Shown piece after piece: positions 41,580 to 51,485 of a stretch of 59,917 nucleotides of DNA. The DNA comes from Bacteroidales bacterium. GTDB taxonomy: Bacteria > Bacteroidota > Bacteroidia > Bacteroidales > VadinHA17. Position 1 is the first letter of the stretch. The number at the start of each line of letters is the position of its first letter. The notes under the pieces were generated by a model. The model was not told the origin of the DNA. It did no database searches and saw only the letters and a program-made list of their open reading frames with translations. The stretch spans positions 1 to 59,917 of the forward strand of contig JAAZAP010000351.1 of NCBI GenBank assembly GCA_012514255.1, written 5' to 3'. A program made the position numbers and the translations under genes.

Positions 41580-43982
41580 ATGTTCACTCTCTTCAGAAAG
41601 GAGATAGCAGGTTTTTTCAGCTCACTGACAGGATATATTGTCATGATAGTCTTCCTGCTGGCCAACAGCCTGATCATGTGGATCATGCCAGGCCAGTGGA
41701 ACCTGCTTGACAGCGGTTATGCAGGGCTTGACACACTCTTTGTGCTTTCTCCATGGCTCTTTCTCTTTCTGGTCCCCGCAGTCACCATGAGACTGTTCTC
41801 CGAGGAGAAAAAGACAGGAACAATTGAACTGCTCTGGTCGAGACCCGTCACTGACGGTGCGGTGATATATGGTAAATTCCTGGCCTCGCTCTTTCTTGTA
41901 CTCATGGCATTGCTACCCGCAATCATCTTTGTCATCTCCGTCTGGATACTGGGAGAAACACCGGGTAACCTTGACAGGGGAGGGAGCGCCGGATCGTTCA
42001 TCGGACTCCTTATGCTGGCAGCTGTCTATTCAGCAATAGGCCTGTTCGCCTCATCACTGACCTCAAACCAGGTCGTTGCCTTCATCATTGCCGCCGTGCT
42101 CTCATTCATTATGTTCAGGGGCTTTGATTCCCTCTCACTGTTGCCCGGTCTGTCAGTTATCGGTGAGGAGGTAGCCGCCATGGGCATTAATGAACACTAC
42201 AGATCCATAAGCAGAGGCGTGCTTGACATGAGAGATGTCGCCTACTTTATTTTTGTCACTGCTCTATTCTGTGAAGCAGCAAGGATCATGCTTCGCCGAA
42301 GCAAATGGACCAAAGCAGTGCTTATCACCGCTGCCACGGGGGCTGCCTGTATCCTTCTGTCACTGATACATATCCGCGTTGACCTGACTGAAGACAGACG
42401 ATTCACTCTCGCGGAACCAACCAAAGAGATATTGAAAGGGCTGCAGAGCGATGTCACAGTGAATGTCTACCTCGACGGAGAACTGCCGGTTGCCTTCAGG
42501 AAACTAAGGCGAAGCGTGGAACAATACCTGGATGAGTTTCGCATCACATCAGGCAGGAAGATAAAATATGATTTTATCAATCCTTCCAGATCACCTGACA
42601 GGGCTGAACGTGATCGCTTTCACAGTGATCTGATGAACAGGGGCCTGAACCCGGTCAATGTCATGGCCTCCGATGGTGAAGGAGGAAGAACCCAGAAACG
42701 GATCTTTCCATCGCTTACAGTCACCAGCGGCGAAACAGTTATTCCGGTCAACTTCCTGAGAAACAATCCCACTCTTCCTCCAGAAACCAATCTGCTCCAC
42801 TCAGCGGAGGGACTTGAGTACGAGATTATCCGAGCCATTGCCACTGCCACTGCCGATACGGTTCATACTGTGGCCTTCATTGAGGGACACGCCGAACTGG
42901 ATGAGATACAGGTTGCCGACCTCACCCTGGAACTGGCCAAATTCTACAATATCGACAGGGGTGTGATAGGAGGCAGGAGAGGTATAATAGACAGGTACGC
43001 TGCAATAATCATTGCTGCTCCCCGGACGGAGATTGATGAGAAGGACAAGTTCATCATTGACCAGTATATAATGAATGGCGGCAGGGTGCTGTGGCTTGCC
43101 GAGGAGGTGACTGTTAACGCTGACAGCCTTGCTGCCGGTGCAACGGTTGCTCTCTATAAACCGCTGACCATCAGTGACATGCTCTTCAGGTACGGGGTCA
43201 GGATCAATCCCGTCATAGTACAGGATGCCGATTGCATGCTGATACCCCTGAAGGTGTCCAACCCGGGTGGCGATGCGCAATATGTGCCAACACCATGGGT
43301 CTATTACCCGCTGTTGCGTCCCTCGCATCAGCATCCCGTAACAAGGAACCTCAACAGGATAAAGGCGGAGTTCGCGGGCACCGTTGATACGGTGGGCCGT
43401 GATACGGACATAAAAAAGAGTATCCTGCTGACTACCTCACCCGAAGCACGTACAGTGATGCCTCCCGTGCTTATCTCGCTGGAGGAGGCTGCGGAAATGA
43501 TACCTGATGCAATGTTTAATGCCGGCCCCCTGCCTGTGGCAGTGCTTCTCGAAGGAACATTCCGCTCTGCCTTCGCAAACAGAATGGTGGCCAGTATAAT
43601 GGGTGAAGAGGCGCTGGCAGCGGTCACCGAGAGCAAAGCAACAAAGATGATTGTGATTGCCGACGGAGATATAATCAGGAACGATGTGTCATGGTCAGGA
43701 GGTGTCCCCGAACCACTCACCCTGGGACTTGACAGGTACACCATGCAGACCTTCGGGAACAAGGACTTCCTGGTTAACTGCATCAACTACCTGGTCAATG
43801 ACAACGGACTCATAGAGATGCGTTCCAGGGAGCTTAAGCCTCGACTGCTTGACCAGGCAAGGATAAAGCAGGAGAGAAGCCTCTGGCAGGCGGTGAATAC
43901 ACTGCTCCCGGTAATAATCATAATCCTTGCGGGATTGGTCTATAACCTCCTGAGACGCAGGCGTTATCTTTCGGTTAAATAA
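41580..43982 (+). CDS. GldF-GldG fusion (ABC transporter permease plus substrate-binding-like domain)
   Basis: 800 residues from ATG 41580 (MFTLFRKEIAGFF), chosen over an upstream ATG inside the previous gene. Residues 1 to ~240 form a GldF-like permease with about six membrane helices. After another helix near 260-280, a large exported GldG-like region follows (VDLTEDRRFTLAEPTKEIL, YDFINPSR), ending with a C-terminal anchor helix and a basic tail. In gliding Flavobacteria GldF and GldG are separate and work with the ATPase GldA, which is not near here. Similar fused forms are probably ordinary ABC exporters in non-gliding species, so motility should not be assumed. Confidence 0.82.
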   Translation: MFTLFRKEIAGFFSSLTGYIVMIVFLLANSLIMWIMPGQWNLLDSGYAGLDTLFVLSPWLFLFLVPAVTMRLFSEEKKTGTIELLWSRPVTDGAVIYGKFLASLFLVLMALLPAIIFVISVWILGETPGNLDRGGSAGSFIGLLMLAAVYSAIGLFASSLTSNQVVAFIIAAVLSFIMFRGFDSLSLLPGLSVIGEEVAAMGINEHYRSISRGVLDMRDVAYFIFVTALFCEAARIMLRRSKWTKAVLITAATGAACILLSLIHIRVDLTEDRRFTLAEPTKEILKGLQSDVTVNVYLDGELPVAFRKLRRSVEQYLDEFRITSGRKIKYDFINPSRSPDRAERDRFHSDLMNRGLNPVNVMASDGEGGRTQKRIFPSLTVTSGETVIPVNFLRNNPTLPPETNLLHSAEGLEYEIIRAIATATADTVHTVAFIEGHAELDEIQVADLTLELAKFYNIDRGVIGGRRGIIDRYAAIIIAAPRTEIDEKDKFIIDQYIMNGGRVLWLAEEVTVNADSLAAGATVALYKPLTISDMLFRYGVRINPVIVQDADCMLIPLKVSNPGGDAQYVPTPWVYYPLLRPSHQHPVTRNLNRIKAEFAGTVDTVGRDTDIKKSILLTTSPEARTVMPPVLISLEEAAEMIPDAMFNAGPLPVAVLLEGTFRSAFANRMVASIMGEEALAAVTESKATKMIVIADGDIIRNDVSWSGGVPEPLTLGLDRYTMQTFGNKDFLVNCINYLVNDNGLIEMRSRELKPRLLDQARIKQERSLWQAVNTLLPVIIIILAGLVYNLLRRRRYLSVK

Positions 43983-43987
43983 AATTG

Positions 43988-44018
43988 TTTGAGTGAAAGA
44001 TATTTTTTTGTAATATTG
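43988..44018 (+). promoter_or_regulatory. Promoter of dnaN
   Basis: TTTG at 43988-43991, 19 bp, TAATATTG at 44011-44018 (7 of 8 to TAnnTTTG). The leader to the dnaN ATG would be about 85 nt. Confidence 0.55.
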
Positions 44019-44109
44019 ATAAACAGGTTCTTAAAGCAGACGAGTCTTATAATCAATTAGTTACCGGTATGCCGGGATCATTTTTCGGAAAACTTAAATG
44101 AATGACAAT

Positions 44110-45240
44110 ATGAAATTTGTTGTATCAAGTACAGAACTTCTGGGACACCTTCAGGCAATAAGCAGGGTAATCAGTTCAAAGAACACCCTTCCCATCCTTG
44201 ATAATTTTCTATTCAATATCAGTGGCAATGATCTGGAGATCACGGCTTCAGACCTGGAGTCGACTCTTATCACACGCATGCACCTTGATAATATTACGGG
44301 AAGCGGGACGGTAGCGCTGCCTGCAAGGATACTGCTTGATACTCTCAAGGAATTTTCCGAGCAGCCCCTGACCTTTGATATCAATCCTGATACACTGGCT
44401 GCAGTCATCAACTCGGAGAACGGCCGGTTCAGCATAGTGGGTCAGAACGGCATAGACTTTCCTGTGCTGCCCGTTATAAAGACCGAGAAGCGTTTTGGCT
44501 TCACACTGCCCGCCGAGGTTCTTCTGGCAGGCATCTCACGTACTCTCTTTGCCACGGCCGATGATGAGCTCCGTCCGGTCATGGGAGGCATACTGGTTGA
44601 AGCAGCCACCACCGGCCTTACCTTTGTTGCCTCCGATGCACACAAGCTCGTGAGATATCAGAGGAGTGACGCCAGGGCCGATGACAACGCTTCATTCATC
44701 CTGCCGAAGAAGCCTGCTTCGCTTCTCAGGAATATCCTTCCCAAAGAGGAGGGCGTGGTATCGGTGGAGTTTGATGACCGCAACGCCTTCTTTAACCTCT
44801 CAGACTACAAGGTGGTGTGCCGGCTTGTTGAGGGTAACTACCCGAACTACAACTCTGTCATCCCGAAAAATAACCCGAGAAAAGTGAGGATTGACAGACT
44901 TGAGTTTTATAATATCCTGCGAAGGGTCTCAGTCTTCTCAAACCAGGCAAGCAACCTGGTGAAGCTACAGTTCACCCCGGACCAGATAACAGTTTCGGCA
45001 CAGGATGTAGACTTCTCAATATCAGCCTATGAGCGCCATAAGTGTCTCTATGAAGGTGACGATATGGAGATAGGATTCAAGTCGGTCTTTCTTATTGAGA
45101 TACTTTCAAATATAGGATCACAGGACGTTATCATTGAGCTGGCCGATCCGACCAGGGCGGGGCTCTTTCTGCCCGCGGAGACAGCCAATGAGAATGAGGA
45201 TCTTCTCATGCTCCTCATGCCCATGATGATCAACGCCTGA
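44110..45240 (+). CDS. dnaN: DNA polymerase III beta sliding clamp
   Basis: 376 residues. The start at 44110 (MKFVVSSTELLGHLQ) is the conserved DnaN beginning; an ATG four codons upstream is less likely. Three repeated clamp domains fit the length, with KNTLPILDNFLF, GGILVEA and the C-terminal LMPMMI that replaces the usual MPM(R/K)L. It tethers the polymerase to DNA. It is followed 13 bp later by the exonuclease gene. Confidence 0.95.
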   Translation: MKFVVSSTELLGHLQAISRVISSKNTLPILDNFLFNISGNDLEITASDLESTLITRMHLDNITGSGTVALPARILLDTLKEFSEQPLTFDINPDTLAAVINSENGRFSIVGQNGIDFPVLPVIKTEKRFGFTLPAEVLLAGISRTLFATADDELRPVMGGILVEAATTGLTFVASDAHKLVRYQRSDARADDNASFILPKKPASLLRNILPKEEGVVSVEFDDRNAFFNLSDYKVVCRLVEGNYPNYNSVIPKNNPRKVRIDRLEFYNILRRVSVFSNQASNLVKLQFTPDQITVSAQDVDFSISAYERHKCLYEGDDMEIGFKSVFLIEILSNIGSQDVIIELADPTRAGLFLPAETANENEDLLMLLMPMMINA

Positions 45241-45253
45241 GAAAAAACCAGAC

Positions 45254-46024
45254 ATGGAACTTAACCTTAAAAAGCCCCTGGTCGTCCTTGATCTGGAGAC
45301 CACCGGGGTCAACATCGCTACTGACCGTATTGTAGAGTTCTCAGCACTTAAAGTCTCCCCCGGAGGCAATGAGGAGTGGCTGACGCTCAGGATCAATCCA
45401 GGCATGCCCATATCTCCTGAGGCTACGCGCGTGCACGGCATCACTGATGCTGATGTGGCCGGTGAACCTCAGTTCAGGGAGGTGGCCAGGAGAATAGCCT
45501 CCTTCGTGGAGGGATGTGATCTTGCCGGATTCAACTCTATGAAGTTTGACATCCCCATCCTGTGCGAGGAGTTCCTCAGGGTTAATGTCGATTTTAATCC
45601 TGCCCGTCACCGGTATGTTGACGTGCAGGTGATCTTCCATAAGAAGGAACAGAGAACACTCAGCGCAGCCTATAAGTTCTACTGTGACAGGGAGCTGGAG
45701 AACGCTCACAGTGCACAGGCAGACACCGCAGCCACCTATGAGATACTCAAGGCACAGCTTGACAGATACCCTGACCTGGAGAATGATATTGACAAACTCT
45801 CAGCATACAGTGCCTTCAATAACAATGCTGACCTGGCCGGAAGAATAATCTTCAACGAGCAGGGACAGGAAGTGTTCAACTTCGGCAAGCATAAGGGCAA
45901 GCCTGTGGAGCTGGTATTCAGGGAAGAACCGTCATACTACTCGTGGATGATGAACGGCGACTTCCCCCAGAACACCAAGCAGGTTATTACAGCCATCAAG
46001 CTGCGCTCATTCGGTAAGGCCTGA
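45254..46024 (+). CDS. DEDDh 3'-5' exonuclease (DnaQ-like)
   Basis: 256 residues. Exonuclease motifs: LDLETTG (D and E), GFNSMKFDIPIL (D) and HSAQADTAAT (H and D), the complete DEDDh set. After residue ~195 a small domain with FGKHKGKP and YYSWMM resembles the C-terminal domain of exonuclease X. Neighbouring dnaN suggests a repair or proofreading role. Confidence 0.88.
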   Translation: MELNLKKPLVVLDLETTGVNIATDRIVEFSALKVSPGGNEEWLTLRINPGMPISPEATRVHGITDADVAGEPQFREVARRIASFVEGCDLAGFNSMKFDIPILCEEFLRVNVDFNPARHRYVDVQVIFHKKEQRTLSAAYKFYCDRELENAHSAQADTAATYEILKAQLDRYPDLENDIDKLSAYSAFNNNADLAGRIIFNEQGQEVFNFGKHKGKPVELVFREEPSYYSWMMNGDFPQNTKQVITAIKLRSFGKA

Positions 46025-46109
46025 TAAGGAGTCTCTGTGATGCAACACTACGTGTTTAACGGCTCAGAAACAACCTGACTGACCCTGCCGGCTCCAAAAA
46101 AACCTGTCT

Positions 46110-46721
46110 ATGAAAATAATATGTGTTGGCCTGAATTACCGTAAGCATGCGGCGGAGATGGGCCGTCCGCTGCCCCCTGAGCCGATGATCTTCCTGAAGC
46201 CTGATTCGGCCCTGCTCAAGAAGAACAAACCCTTCTTTATCCCCGATTTTTCCACCAATATGCAGTACGAGGCCGAGATGGTACTGCGTATCTCAAAGCT
46301 TGGCAAAGGCATTGCAACCAAATATGCCCACCGGTACTATGATGCACTGACGGTGGGTATAGATTTCACAGCTCGTGACCTGCAGCACCGGTTCTCACAG
46401 GCAGGTCATCCATGGGAGCTATCCAAGACCTTTGACGGTTCGGCACCCATAGGGTCATTTATTCCGGCAGACAGTTTCGGGAATCATTCAGATATCAGCT
46501 TCTCACTTGAGGTTAACGGTGAGACGAGACAGGAGGGGAACACTTCGGATCTGATCTTCAGTTTCGCTGATATCATTGAATATGTCTCAAAATTTTATAC
46601 CCTCAAAACCGGCGACCTCATCTTCACAGGTACACCGTCAGGTGTGGGGCCCGTGAAGAGGGGAGACAACCTGGTTGCCCGGCTGGCAGGCGAGACCGTG
46701 CTCAACTTCTATGTCAGGTGA
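46110..46721 (+). CDS. Fumarylacetoacetate hydrolase (FAH) family protein
   Basis: 203 residues with FAH-fold metal ligands in YEAEMVLRI and GIDFTARDLQ, and the family end motif TGTPSGVGPVKRGD. The family includes hydrolases, isomerases and decarboxylases of acylpyruvates, so the substrate is not assigned. It converges with the PLP decarboxylase gene and overlaps its 3' end by eight bases. Confidence 0.85.
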   Translation: MKIICVGLNYRKHAAEMGRPLPPEPMIFLKPDSALLKKNKPFFIPDFSTNMQYEAEMVLRISKLGKGIATKYAHRYYDALTVGIDFTARDLQHRFSQAGHPWELSKTFDGSAPIGSFIPADSFGNHSDISFSLEVNGETRQEGNTSDLIFSFADIIEYVSKFYTLKTGDLIFTGTPSGVGPVKRGDNLVARLAGETVLNFYVR

Positions 46722-48171
46722 GCCGGCCGGTCAGCTTCGCCCCGTATTTTTTTACGCTACGTATCAGCCTCTCAAGGTCGCTCTCATCAGTCATGGCATT
46801 CATCAGTGCGGTGCGCAGCCAGATAACTCCCTCCAGCTCGGTCTGTACAAGATAGAATTCACCGCTCCTGATCAGTTCTTTCCTGATCATCCGATTGAGC
46901 TCATTCAGCTGTTCCCTGCCGTGTCCGGCAGGTGCATACCTGAAACAGACTATATTTGATTCCGGGGTGATGGCCAGCTCCATGCTGCTTTCCCGTTTGA
47001 CAGCTTCGCCAAATCGTGCCGCCAGATCATAACGACTCTCAACATAGTTGCCCAGGACTTCATGGCCGTAGTACCTGATGACGGCCCATGCTACTATCCC
47101 CAGGGCACTTTTGGTGCACTCAAGTGTCCTCCTGGCTCCATTATACCACTCCTGTGTATCATGCTCCTCAAACAGGTACCCGGCTTTCTGCGCAAAGGTC
47201 TCGTATGATCTCCGGCCATCACGGAAGAGCACCATGGTGTTGAGCCCCGGAGTGAGCAGCATCTTGTGGAAATCAACCACTACAGAGTCAGCATGCTCCA
47301 GTCCCTTTACTAGGTGGCGGTAACGGTCAGTGAAGAGCACTCCCAGGCCATGCGCTCCGTCAACATGGAACCATAGCCCGTGCTCATGGCAGAAGAGCGC
47401 TGTCTCTTCCAGGTTATCATAGGTTCCGGTAGCTGTGGAACAGGCATTGGCTGCAACGCAGATGACCCTTATGCCCTGGTCTTCAGCTCTCTGCATTGTC
47501 TCGCCAAGCAGGTCGGTCCGCATAGCAAAACGACTGTCATAGGGTATGCGGATGACTGATCCGCCACCGAGGCCTATCACCTTCGCATTACGGGAGATGC
47601 TGTAGTGCGACTGGTCTGATACAATAATCCCTACTGGCCTGTCGTGTCTCACACCATCCTCCCAGATATTATAGTCACTCATAGCCTGGCGAGCCGCTAG
47701 AAGAGCCGTCAGGTTGCCTGCACTGCCACCGTGGGTGAAGATGCCGTCAGCTTCGCTGCCGAAGCCGATCTTTTTTGCAAAATATCTTATGACATTGCGC
47801 TCCGCTGCCATTGAGGCCGGTCCCATCTCATATACAGCCACGCCGTTGTTGAGCAGGGTGGTGAACATCTGTGCAATCACTCCTGCCGTCAGGGGAGGGG
47901 TATTCTGATGACCTACGAAACGCGGATGATGAAGATGATTCATTCCTGCTATCACCTTATGAATGAACCTGTCAAGAGGGAGGTCCAGGTTGGCCGGGTT
48001 GTCCAGATCGAACTCTCTGACAAGGTCATCGGGCTCCCTGTAATCAAGAACCGGCATATCACTGCGTGAGGTCGCCTCCCGGAGATAGTCGGCAAGTATA
48101 TCTATCATTTTGTGTCCATGCCTGCGAAACTCCTCGCTGTCATAGACCTGGCTCATCCTGTTGTCTTCCAT
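46714..48171 (-). CDS. PLP-dependent decarboxylase (group II, aromatic amino acid decarboxylase-like)
   Basis: 485 residues; ATG 48156 (MSQVYDSEEF) is an alternative start. Group II features: HPRFVGHQNTPP, THGGSAGNLTALLAAR, HVDGAHG and the PLP lysine in VVDFHKMLLTPG. Related enzymes decarboxylate tyrosine, DOPA, tryptophan, glutamate or diaminobutyrate; I cannot choose among them. It is the last gene of a leftward run and lies six bases after the M14 peptidase gene's end. Confidence 0.85.
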   Translation of the reverse strand: MEDNRMSQVYDSEEFRRHGHKMIDILADYLREATSRSDMPVLDYREPDDLVREFDLDNPANLDLPLDRFIHKVIAGMNHLHHPRFVGHQNTPPLTAGVIAQMFTTLLNNGVAVYEMGPASMAAERNVIRYFAKKIGFGSEADGIFTHGGSAGNLTALLAARQAMSDYNIWEDGVRHDRPVGIIVSDQSHYSISRNAKVIGLGGGSVIRIPYDSRFAMRTDLLGETMQRAEDQGIRVICVAANACSTATGTYDNLEETALFCHEHGLWFHVDGAHGLGVLFTDRYRHLVKGLEHADSVVVDFHKMLLTPGLNTMVLFRDGRRSYETFAQKAGYLFEEHDTQEWYNGARRTLECTKSALGIVAWAVIRYYGHEVLGNYVESRYDLAARFGEAVKRESSMELAITPESNIVCFRYAPAGHGREQLNELNRMIRKELIRSGEFYLVQTELEGVIWLRTALMNAMTDESDLERLIRSVKKYGAKLTGRLT

Positions 48172-48177
48172 GCAAAT

Positions 48178-49959
48178 CTATTTACCAGTGTTCAACAGTT
48201 GCCCGGCGTTCATCAACCTGCCGACAGGGTAAAGCCTGGTTCTCTTTTCCAGTTCAGAAGCAGGTGTGTTCTGGTAGAGCCATTGCAGCTGCGCAACAGG
48301 GTCCGAGGCTACCTTTGCATCTTCCTGCTTTGCCTTTTCAAAAGCCTCACGAAGCACAGGGTCACTGTCAAGCAGCTCCTTCAGGTGACTCTCAAATCCC
48401 CATACGGAATACCAGTCCTGCCCCTCAAGAAATGAGTCAAAGAAGTTCCACGCAAAGAAGCCTGAACTACTCTGGGGCTCAAGCATGGTCACAATGTACT
48501 TTTTCGATCTCTGGTTAACGGGTACCACGTAATCGCCCTTGAAGAAATCAACCTCCTGCGAGACTGTCCGCATCTTCACATTACTGTTGAAGTAGTGTCC
48601 CTGGGTGGCTCTGCGTGACGGCTCGTAGCCGTCAATGTAATATGTCTCAACCATGAGGGTGGTGTCATTCTGTAACTGCTTCATCTCTGCGCCGTTAATA
48701 GCCAGACGCTCAATTACTTCCTCCCACGCGAAGGGAACAATGTAGGCTTCCGGTACGGTGACAGTGATAGCGGGATTGAAATAATTATAATACCTGATTG
48801 TGTCAGTATAAGGTTTATCATGGTTGTAGAAGCCCGATCTTCTTCCTGTTAGCGGAGTTGTTCTCTCCTCGTACCTGTAGCCGTGATACTCTATCAGGTC
48901 CCACCGTGTGGAATCCTGCTCCCAGTCAATAACAAACTCTTTTGCCTCAAGGGTGTGGCGATTTGCTTCGGCGCGAAGCCGGAGTACCTCCTTGTTATTC
49001 AGTGATGCAAATCTTACCAGCTCGGTGATGAACTGGTATGTTCCCATCACTCTCTCTGGGTATGGTTTGTAGACCAGCGTTTCGGTCATGAATCCAAATG
49101 AGTTGAAGAGAGCTGAGTAGCCTGTAGAATAGTAGGCGTCTTCTTCAAACCCGATAATTGCTTTTATCTCACCTCTATCGGTATACTGGACATATGGAAC
49201 CATTTCATTTTTATGGGTTTTTTTCATTCTGTCGTAGAGCTCCTTAAGCATCTTCTCCCTGAAGAAATGTTCCATCTCCGGGTGCATCTTCTCAGGCTGT
49301 GTGGCAATGAGGGTGACCGTAAACTGGTGATCAGAGCCGTTGGTGGTATGTGTGTCAAGGAAGAGATCAGGGTCAAGGAAGCGGTATATCTCCGCAAAGG
49401 TCCTGGCGTCACGTGAGTCCTGCTTGACAAAGTCGCGGTTCAGGTCGAGGAACCGTGTGTTTCGCCTTGCGCCCTTTTCTTCCGGCCCGTTCTGGTTAAT
49501 GCGCCAGTAACGGCTTCGTGTCAGTGCTCCGCCTATATTATAAACAGGAATAATTGCCACCGAGCAGTTGCGGAGGTATTTTTTCATCCTGTTTTTGTTG
49601 GCGAGCAGGTCTGCCGCAAAGCGGGCGCTGGCGTCAATGCCTTCGGGCTCGCCGGGGTGTATGCCGTTATTGATAAGTACAATTGCCTTGCCTTCTCTGT
49701 GTATAGCCTCGGGGTCACTCTCACCATCCTCTGAGATGATGAAAAGATGGAGGGGTCGGCCCGCATCGGTCATGCCCATCTCCAGCAGCGTTGCCTCACC
49801 GTATCTCTCGTCAAGGTCACTGTAGAAGGCTATTGCCTCCTCCCATGTCAGGCTCTGGTTCACGTCATATCTCAGTTGGGGCGATTCACTGTGCTGCTGC
49901 GCTGCCAGCCCGGCGGTCAGCATGATCGATAGCAGGATGGTGATGACTTCTTTTTTCAT
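48178..49959 (-). CDS. Secreted M14-family zinc carboxypeptidase
   Basis: 593 residues with a signal peptide (MKKEVITILLSIMLTAGLAA) and M14 ligands: NNGIHPGEPEG (HXXE), LDLNRDFVKQ and DTHTTNG with the third histidine. A catalytic-type Glu lies in FMTETLVYKP. The region after ~320 is an extra domain of unknown type. Its ATG overlaps the upstream HD-domain stop (ATGA). It is a second secreted carboxypeptidase besides the one at 15962, fitting a peptide-eating lifestyle. Confidence 0.87.
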   Translation of the reverse strand: MKKEVITILLSIMLTAGLAAQQHSESPQLRYDVNQSLTWEEAIAFYSDLDERYGEATLLEMGMTDAGRPLHLFIISEDGESDPEAIHREGKAIVLINNGIHPGEPEGIDASARFAADLLANKNRMKKYLRNCSVAIIPVYNIGGALTRSRYWRINQNGPEEKGARRNTRFLDLNRDFVKQDSRDARTFAEIYRFLDPDLFLDTHTTNGSDHQFTVTLIATQPEKMHPEMEHFFREKMLKELYDRMKKTHKNEMVPYVQYTDRGEIKAIIGFEEDAYYSTGYSALFNSFGFMTETLVYKPYPERVMGTYQFITELVRFASLNNKEVLRLRAEANRHTLEAKEFVIDWEQDSTRWDLIEYHGYRYEERTTPLTGRRSGFYNHDKPYTDTIRYYNYFNPAITVTVPEAYIVPFAWEEVIERLAINGAEMKQLQNDTTLMVETYYIDGYEPSRRATQGHYFNSNVKMRTVSQEVDFFKGDYVVPVNQRSKKYIVTMLEPQSSSGFFAWNFFDSFLEGQDWYSVWGFESHLKELLDSDPVLREAFEKAKQEDAKVASDPVAQLQWLYQNTPASELEKRTRLYPVGRLMNAGQLLNTGK

Positions 49960-50594
49960 CTGGCTTTATTGTTAAAATGGTTGATTACTGTCTCAGCCCC
50001 TGCCTGCATCTCTCTTACGAGGTCAGGGAACATATTGTATGTTGATTCGAGATGTCTGAAGCGTGATCGTACGTTGGGGATGATCAATCCCGGCATCTCA
50101 CTGGCCGGAATACCTCTCATGGTATAGATTTCCTCATACCTTGCAATCCCTGCCTGGCCAAAGGCATCCATGTCATCGGCAACGGAGAGGATGGCTGCAA
50201 GGGAGGAGGGATCAGAGCGCCCCTTATAATCCTTGTTGTCATGCATCTCAACAGCATCAAGTATCTCCTGGCGATCAGACCCTGTGATTCCTGCAGTTTG
50301 AAGGAAGGCACGGCAGAACTGCCTGCTCTGCCTGCCATGGTCGGGACCCGGGTTGACGGTCAGACCGGTATCATGAAAGAAAGCAGCAATAATAGCTTTC
50401 TCTGCCAGCACCGGATCATTCACAATTCCGGTATCATATAGCCTCCCGAGAAGGAGGGCGGCGTTTTCCCACACCCTTTCATGGTGCAGGTGGTCATGTG
50501 AGGGCATATTCATTCCCGAGAAGATGCGTTTGCATTCACCCTTGAGAAGCTCCCTGTACTTTTGCTCCGCCTGAGTAATGAACTGATGGGCCAT
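49956..50594 (-). CDS. HD-domain phosphohydrolase
   Basis: 212 residues from ATG 50594 (MAHQF); the longer frame begins with TTG. The HD signature is H-x-H near DHLHHERVW, then AAFFHDTG, and a late ADDMDAFG aspartate. Such domains hydrolyse phosphoesters of nucleotides; the substrate is unknown. It is first of the pair with the M14 peptidase and is separated from the upstream gene by a hairpin terminator. Confidence 0.82.
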   Translation of the reverse strand: MAHQFITQAEQKYRELLKGECKRIFSGMNMPSHDHLHHERVWENAALLLGRLYDTGIVNDPVLAEKAIIAAFFHDTGLTVNPGPDHGRQSRQFCRAFLQTAGITGSDRQEILDAVEMHDNKDYKGRSDPSSLAAILSVADDMDAFGQAGIARYEEIYTMRGIPASEMPGLIIPNVRSRFRHLESTYNMFPDLVREMQAGAETVINHFNNKAR

Positions 50595-50604
50595 GTCTGA
50601 AAAC

Positions 50605-50636
50605 AAAAAAGCAAAAGTAGGAACTTTTGCTTTTTT
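50605..50636 (-). terminator. Intrinsic terminator after the helix-turn-helix gene
   Basis: GCAAAAGT-AGGA-ACTTTTGC (50611-50630) is a perfect 8-bp stem followed by a T-run on both strands, so it can work in either direction. On the minus strand it ends the transcript of the small helix-turn-helix gene; the arm TACTTTTG also fits a -7 box for the HD gene. Confidence 0.65.
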
Positions 50637-50657
50637 GGCTCCCTGTTATTGTAAGAA

Positions 50658-50903
50658 TTAGCGGGCAAGCATACTCTCTGCAAGATCAAGAATTGTAGTG
50701 TCTTCTATAGTGACTATGCCCCCTTCGGGTCCTTTTTCAATGTGGATCCCGGCACTCTGCCCGCGATCAAAGTTCCAGCCTCCGAAATAGTTCCTGACGG
50801 TCTCCTCTTCCATGTCAAGCTTCTCAGCTATCTTTCTTATGCTCCCGTCAGGAAGCCGGTCCTTGATCTTCCTCAACTGTGAAAATGTCAGTGTTCGTGC
50901 CAT
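50658..50903 (-). CDS. Small helix-turn-helix DNA-binding protein
   Basis: 81 residues from ATG 50903 (MARTLTFSQLRKIKDRLP). The segment SIRKIAEKLDMEEETVRNYF reads as a helix-turn-helix; a short beta-rich tail follows (GGIVTIEDTTILDLAESML). Similar small proteins occur across Bacteroidetes but I know no assigned function. It lies between a GNAT gene and the terminator before the HD gene. Confidence 0.7.
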   Translation of the reverse strand: MARTLTFSQLRKIKDRLPDGSIRKIAEKLDMEEETVRNYFGGWNFDRGQSAGIHIEKGPEGGIVTIEDTTILDLAESMLAR

Positions 50904-50991
50904 GATGTATAATGGATAGGTTTTGTTCAAATATACTAAAAATATGTTGCAGGGAGAAATTTAAACAGGGCTTTAAAGTTATTTTAACATT

Positions 50992-51459
50992 TTAAAATTC
51001 AAGAGATTGGATATTGCGGATAATATATACGTCGTAATCACCAAGATACTCAAAACCTGCCTTTTTGTAAAGCCTGACAGCAGCCTCATTGGTTCTGTGG
51101 ACTTCAAGCTTGATCTGGTATCCCTTTTCTTTCGCAATGCGAAGTGATTCCCTGAGAAGGCTTACTGCAAAACCCTTTCCCTGGTGTTCCGGGATTATCC
51201 CGAAGTGGTGAAGGTAGAGCCTTCGACCGTCGAAGGTGAGCCATGAAGTGCCTGTTATCTTTTTCTCTTCCACATCCTCCCTGTACATCACCAGCATTGC
51301 TCCTCCCATGGCTATGCTTCGTTCTACGGTACTCTCATCATCGCCTCTCTCAGGCCTGCTCAGCCCTGTAGCACTCCATACCTCCATTATGCCGGGGAAA
51401 TCACCCTTACGGTACTCTCTTATTTTCATTCCTGCCTGCTCAACCAAAGTTACGGTCAT
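50992..51459 (-). CDS. GNAT-family N-acetyltransferase
   Basis: 155 residues; the domain proper begins at MKIREYRKGD (ATG 51429), so the start is uncertain. The acetyl-CoA site is IIPEHQGKGFAVSLL (Q-x-x-G-x-G/A form), and RTNEAAVRLYKKAGFEYLG is the usual last strand-helix. The acceptor is unknown. It starts 27 bp after the NfeD-like gene ends. Confidence 0.85.
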   Translation of the reverse strand: MTVTLVEQAGMKIREYRKGDFPGIMEVWSATGLSRPERGDDESTVERSIAMGGAMLVMYREDVEEKKITGTSWLTFDGRRLYLHHFGIIPEHQGKGFAVSLLRESLRIAKEKGYQIKLEVHRTNEAAVRLYKKAGFEYLGDYDVYIIRNIQSLEF

Positions 51460-51485
51460 TCAATCTGTAGGGAGGTCAGTATTTC

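Noticed and set aside
41580..43982. Evidence for gliding motility
   Set aside because: GldF-GldG-like fusions can be general ABC exporters; no gldA or core gliding gene is in the window.
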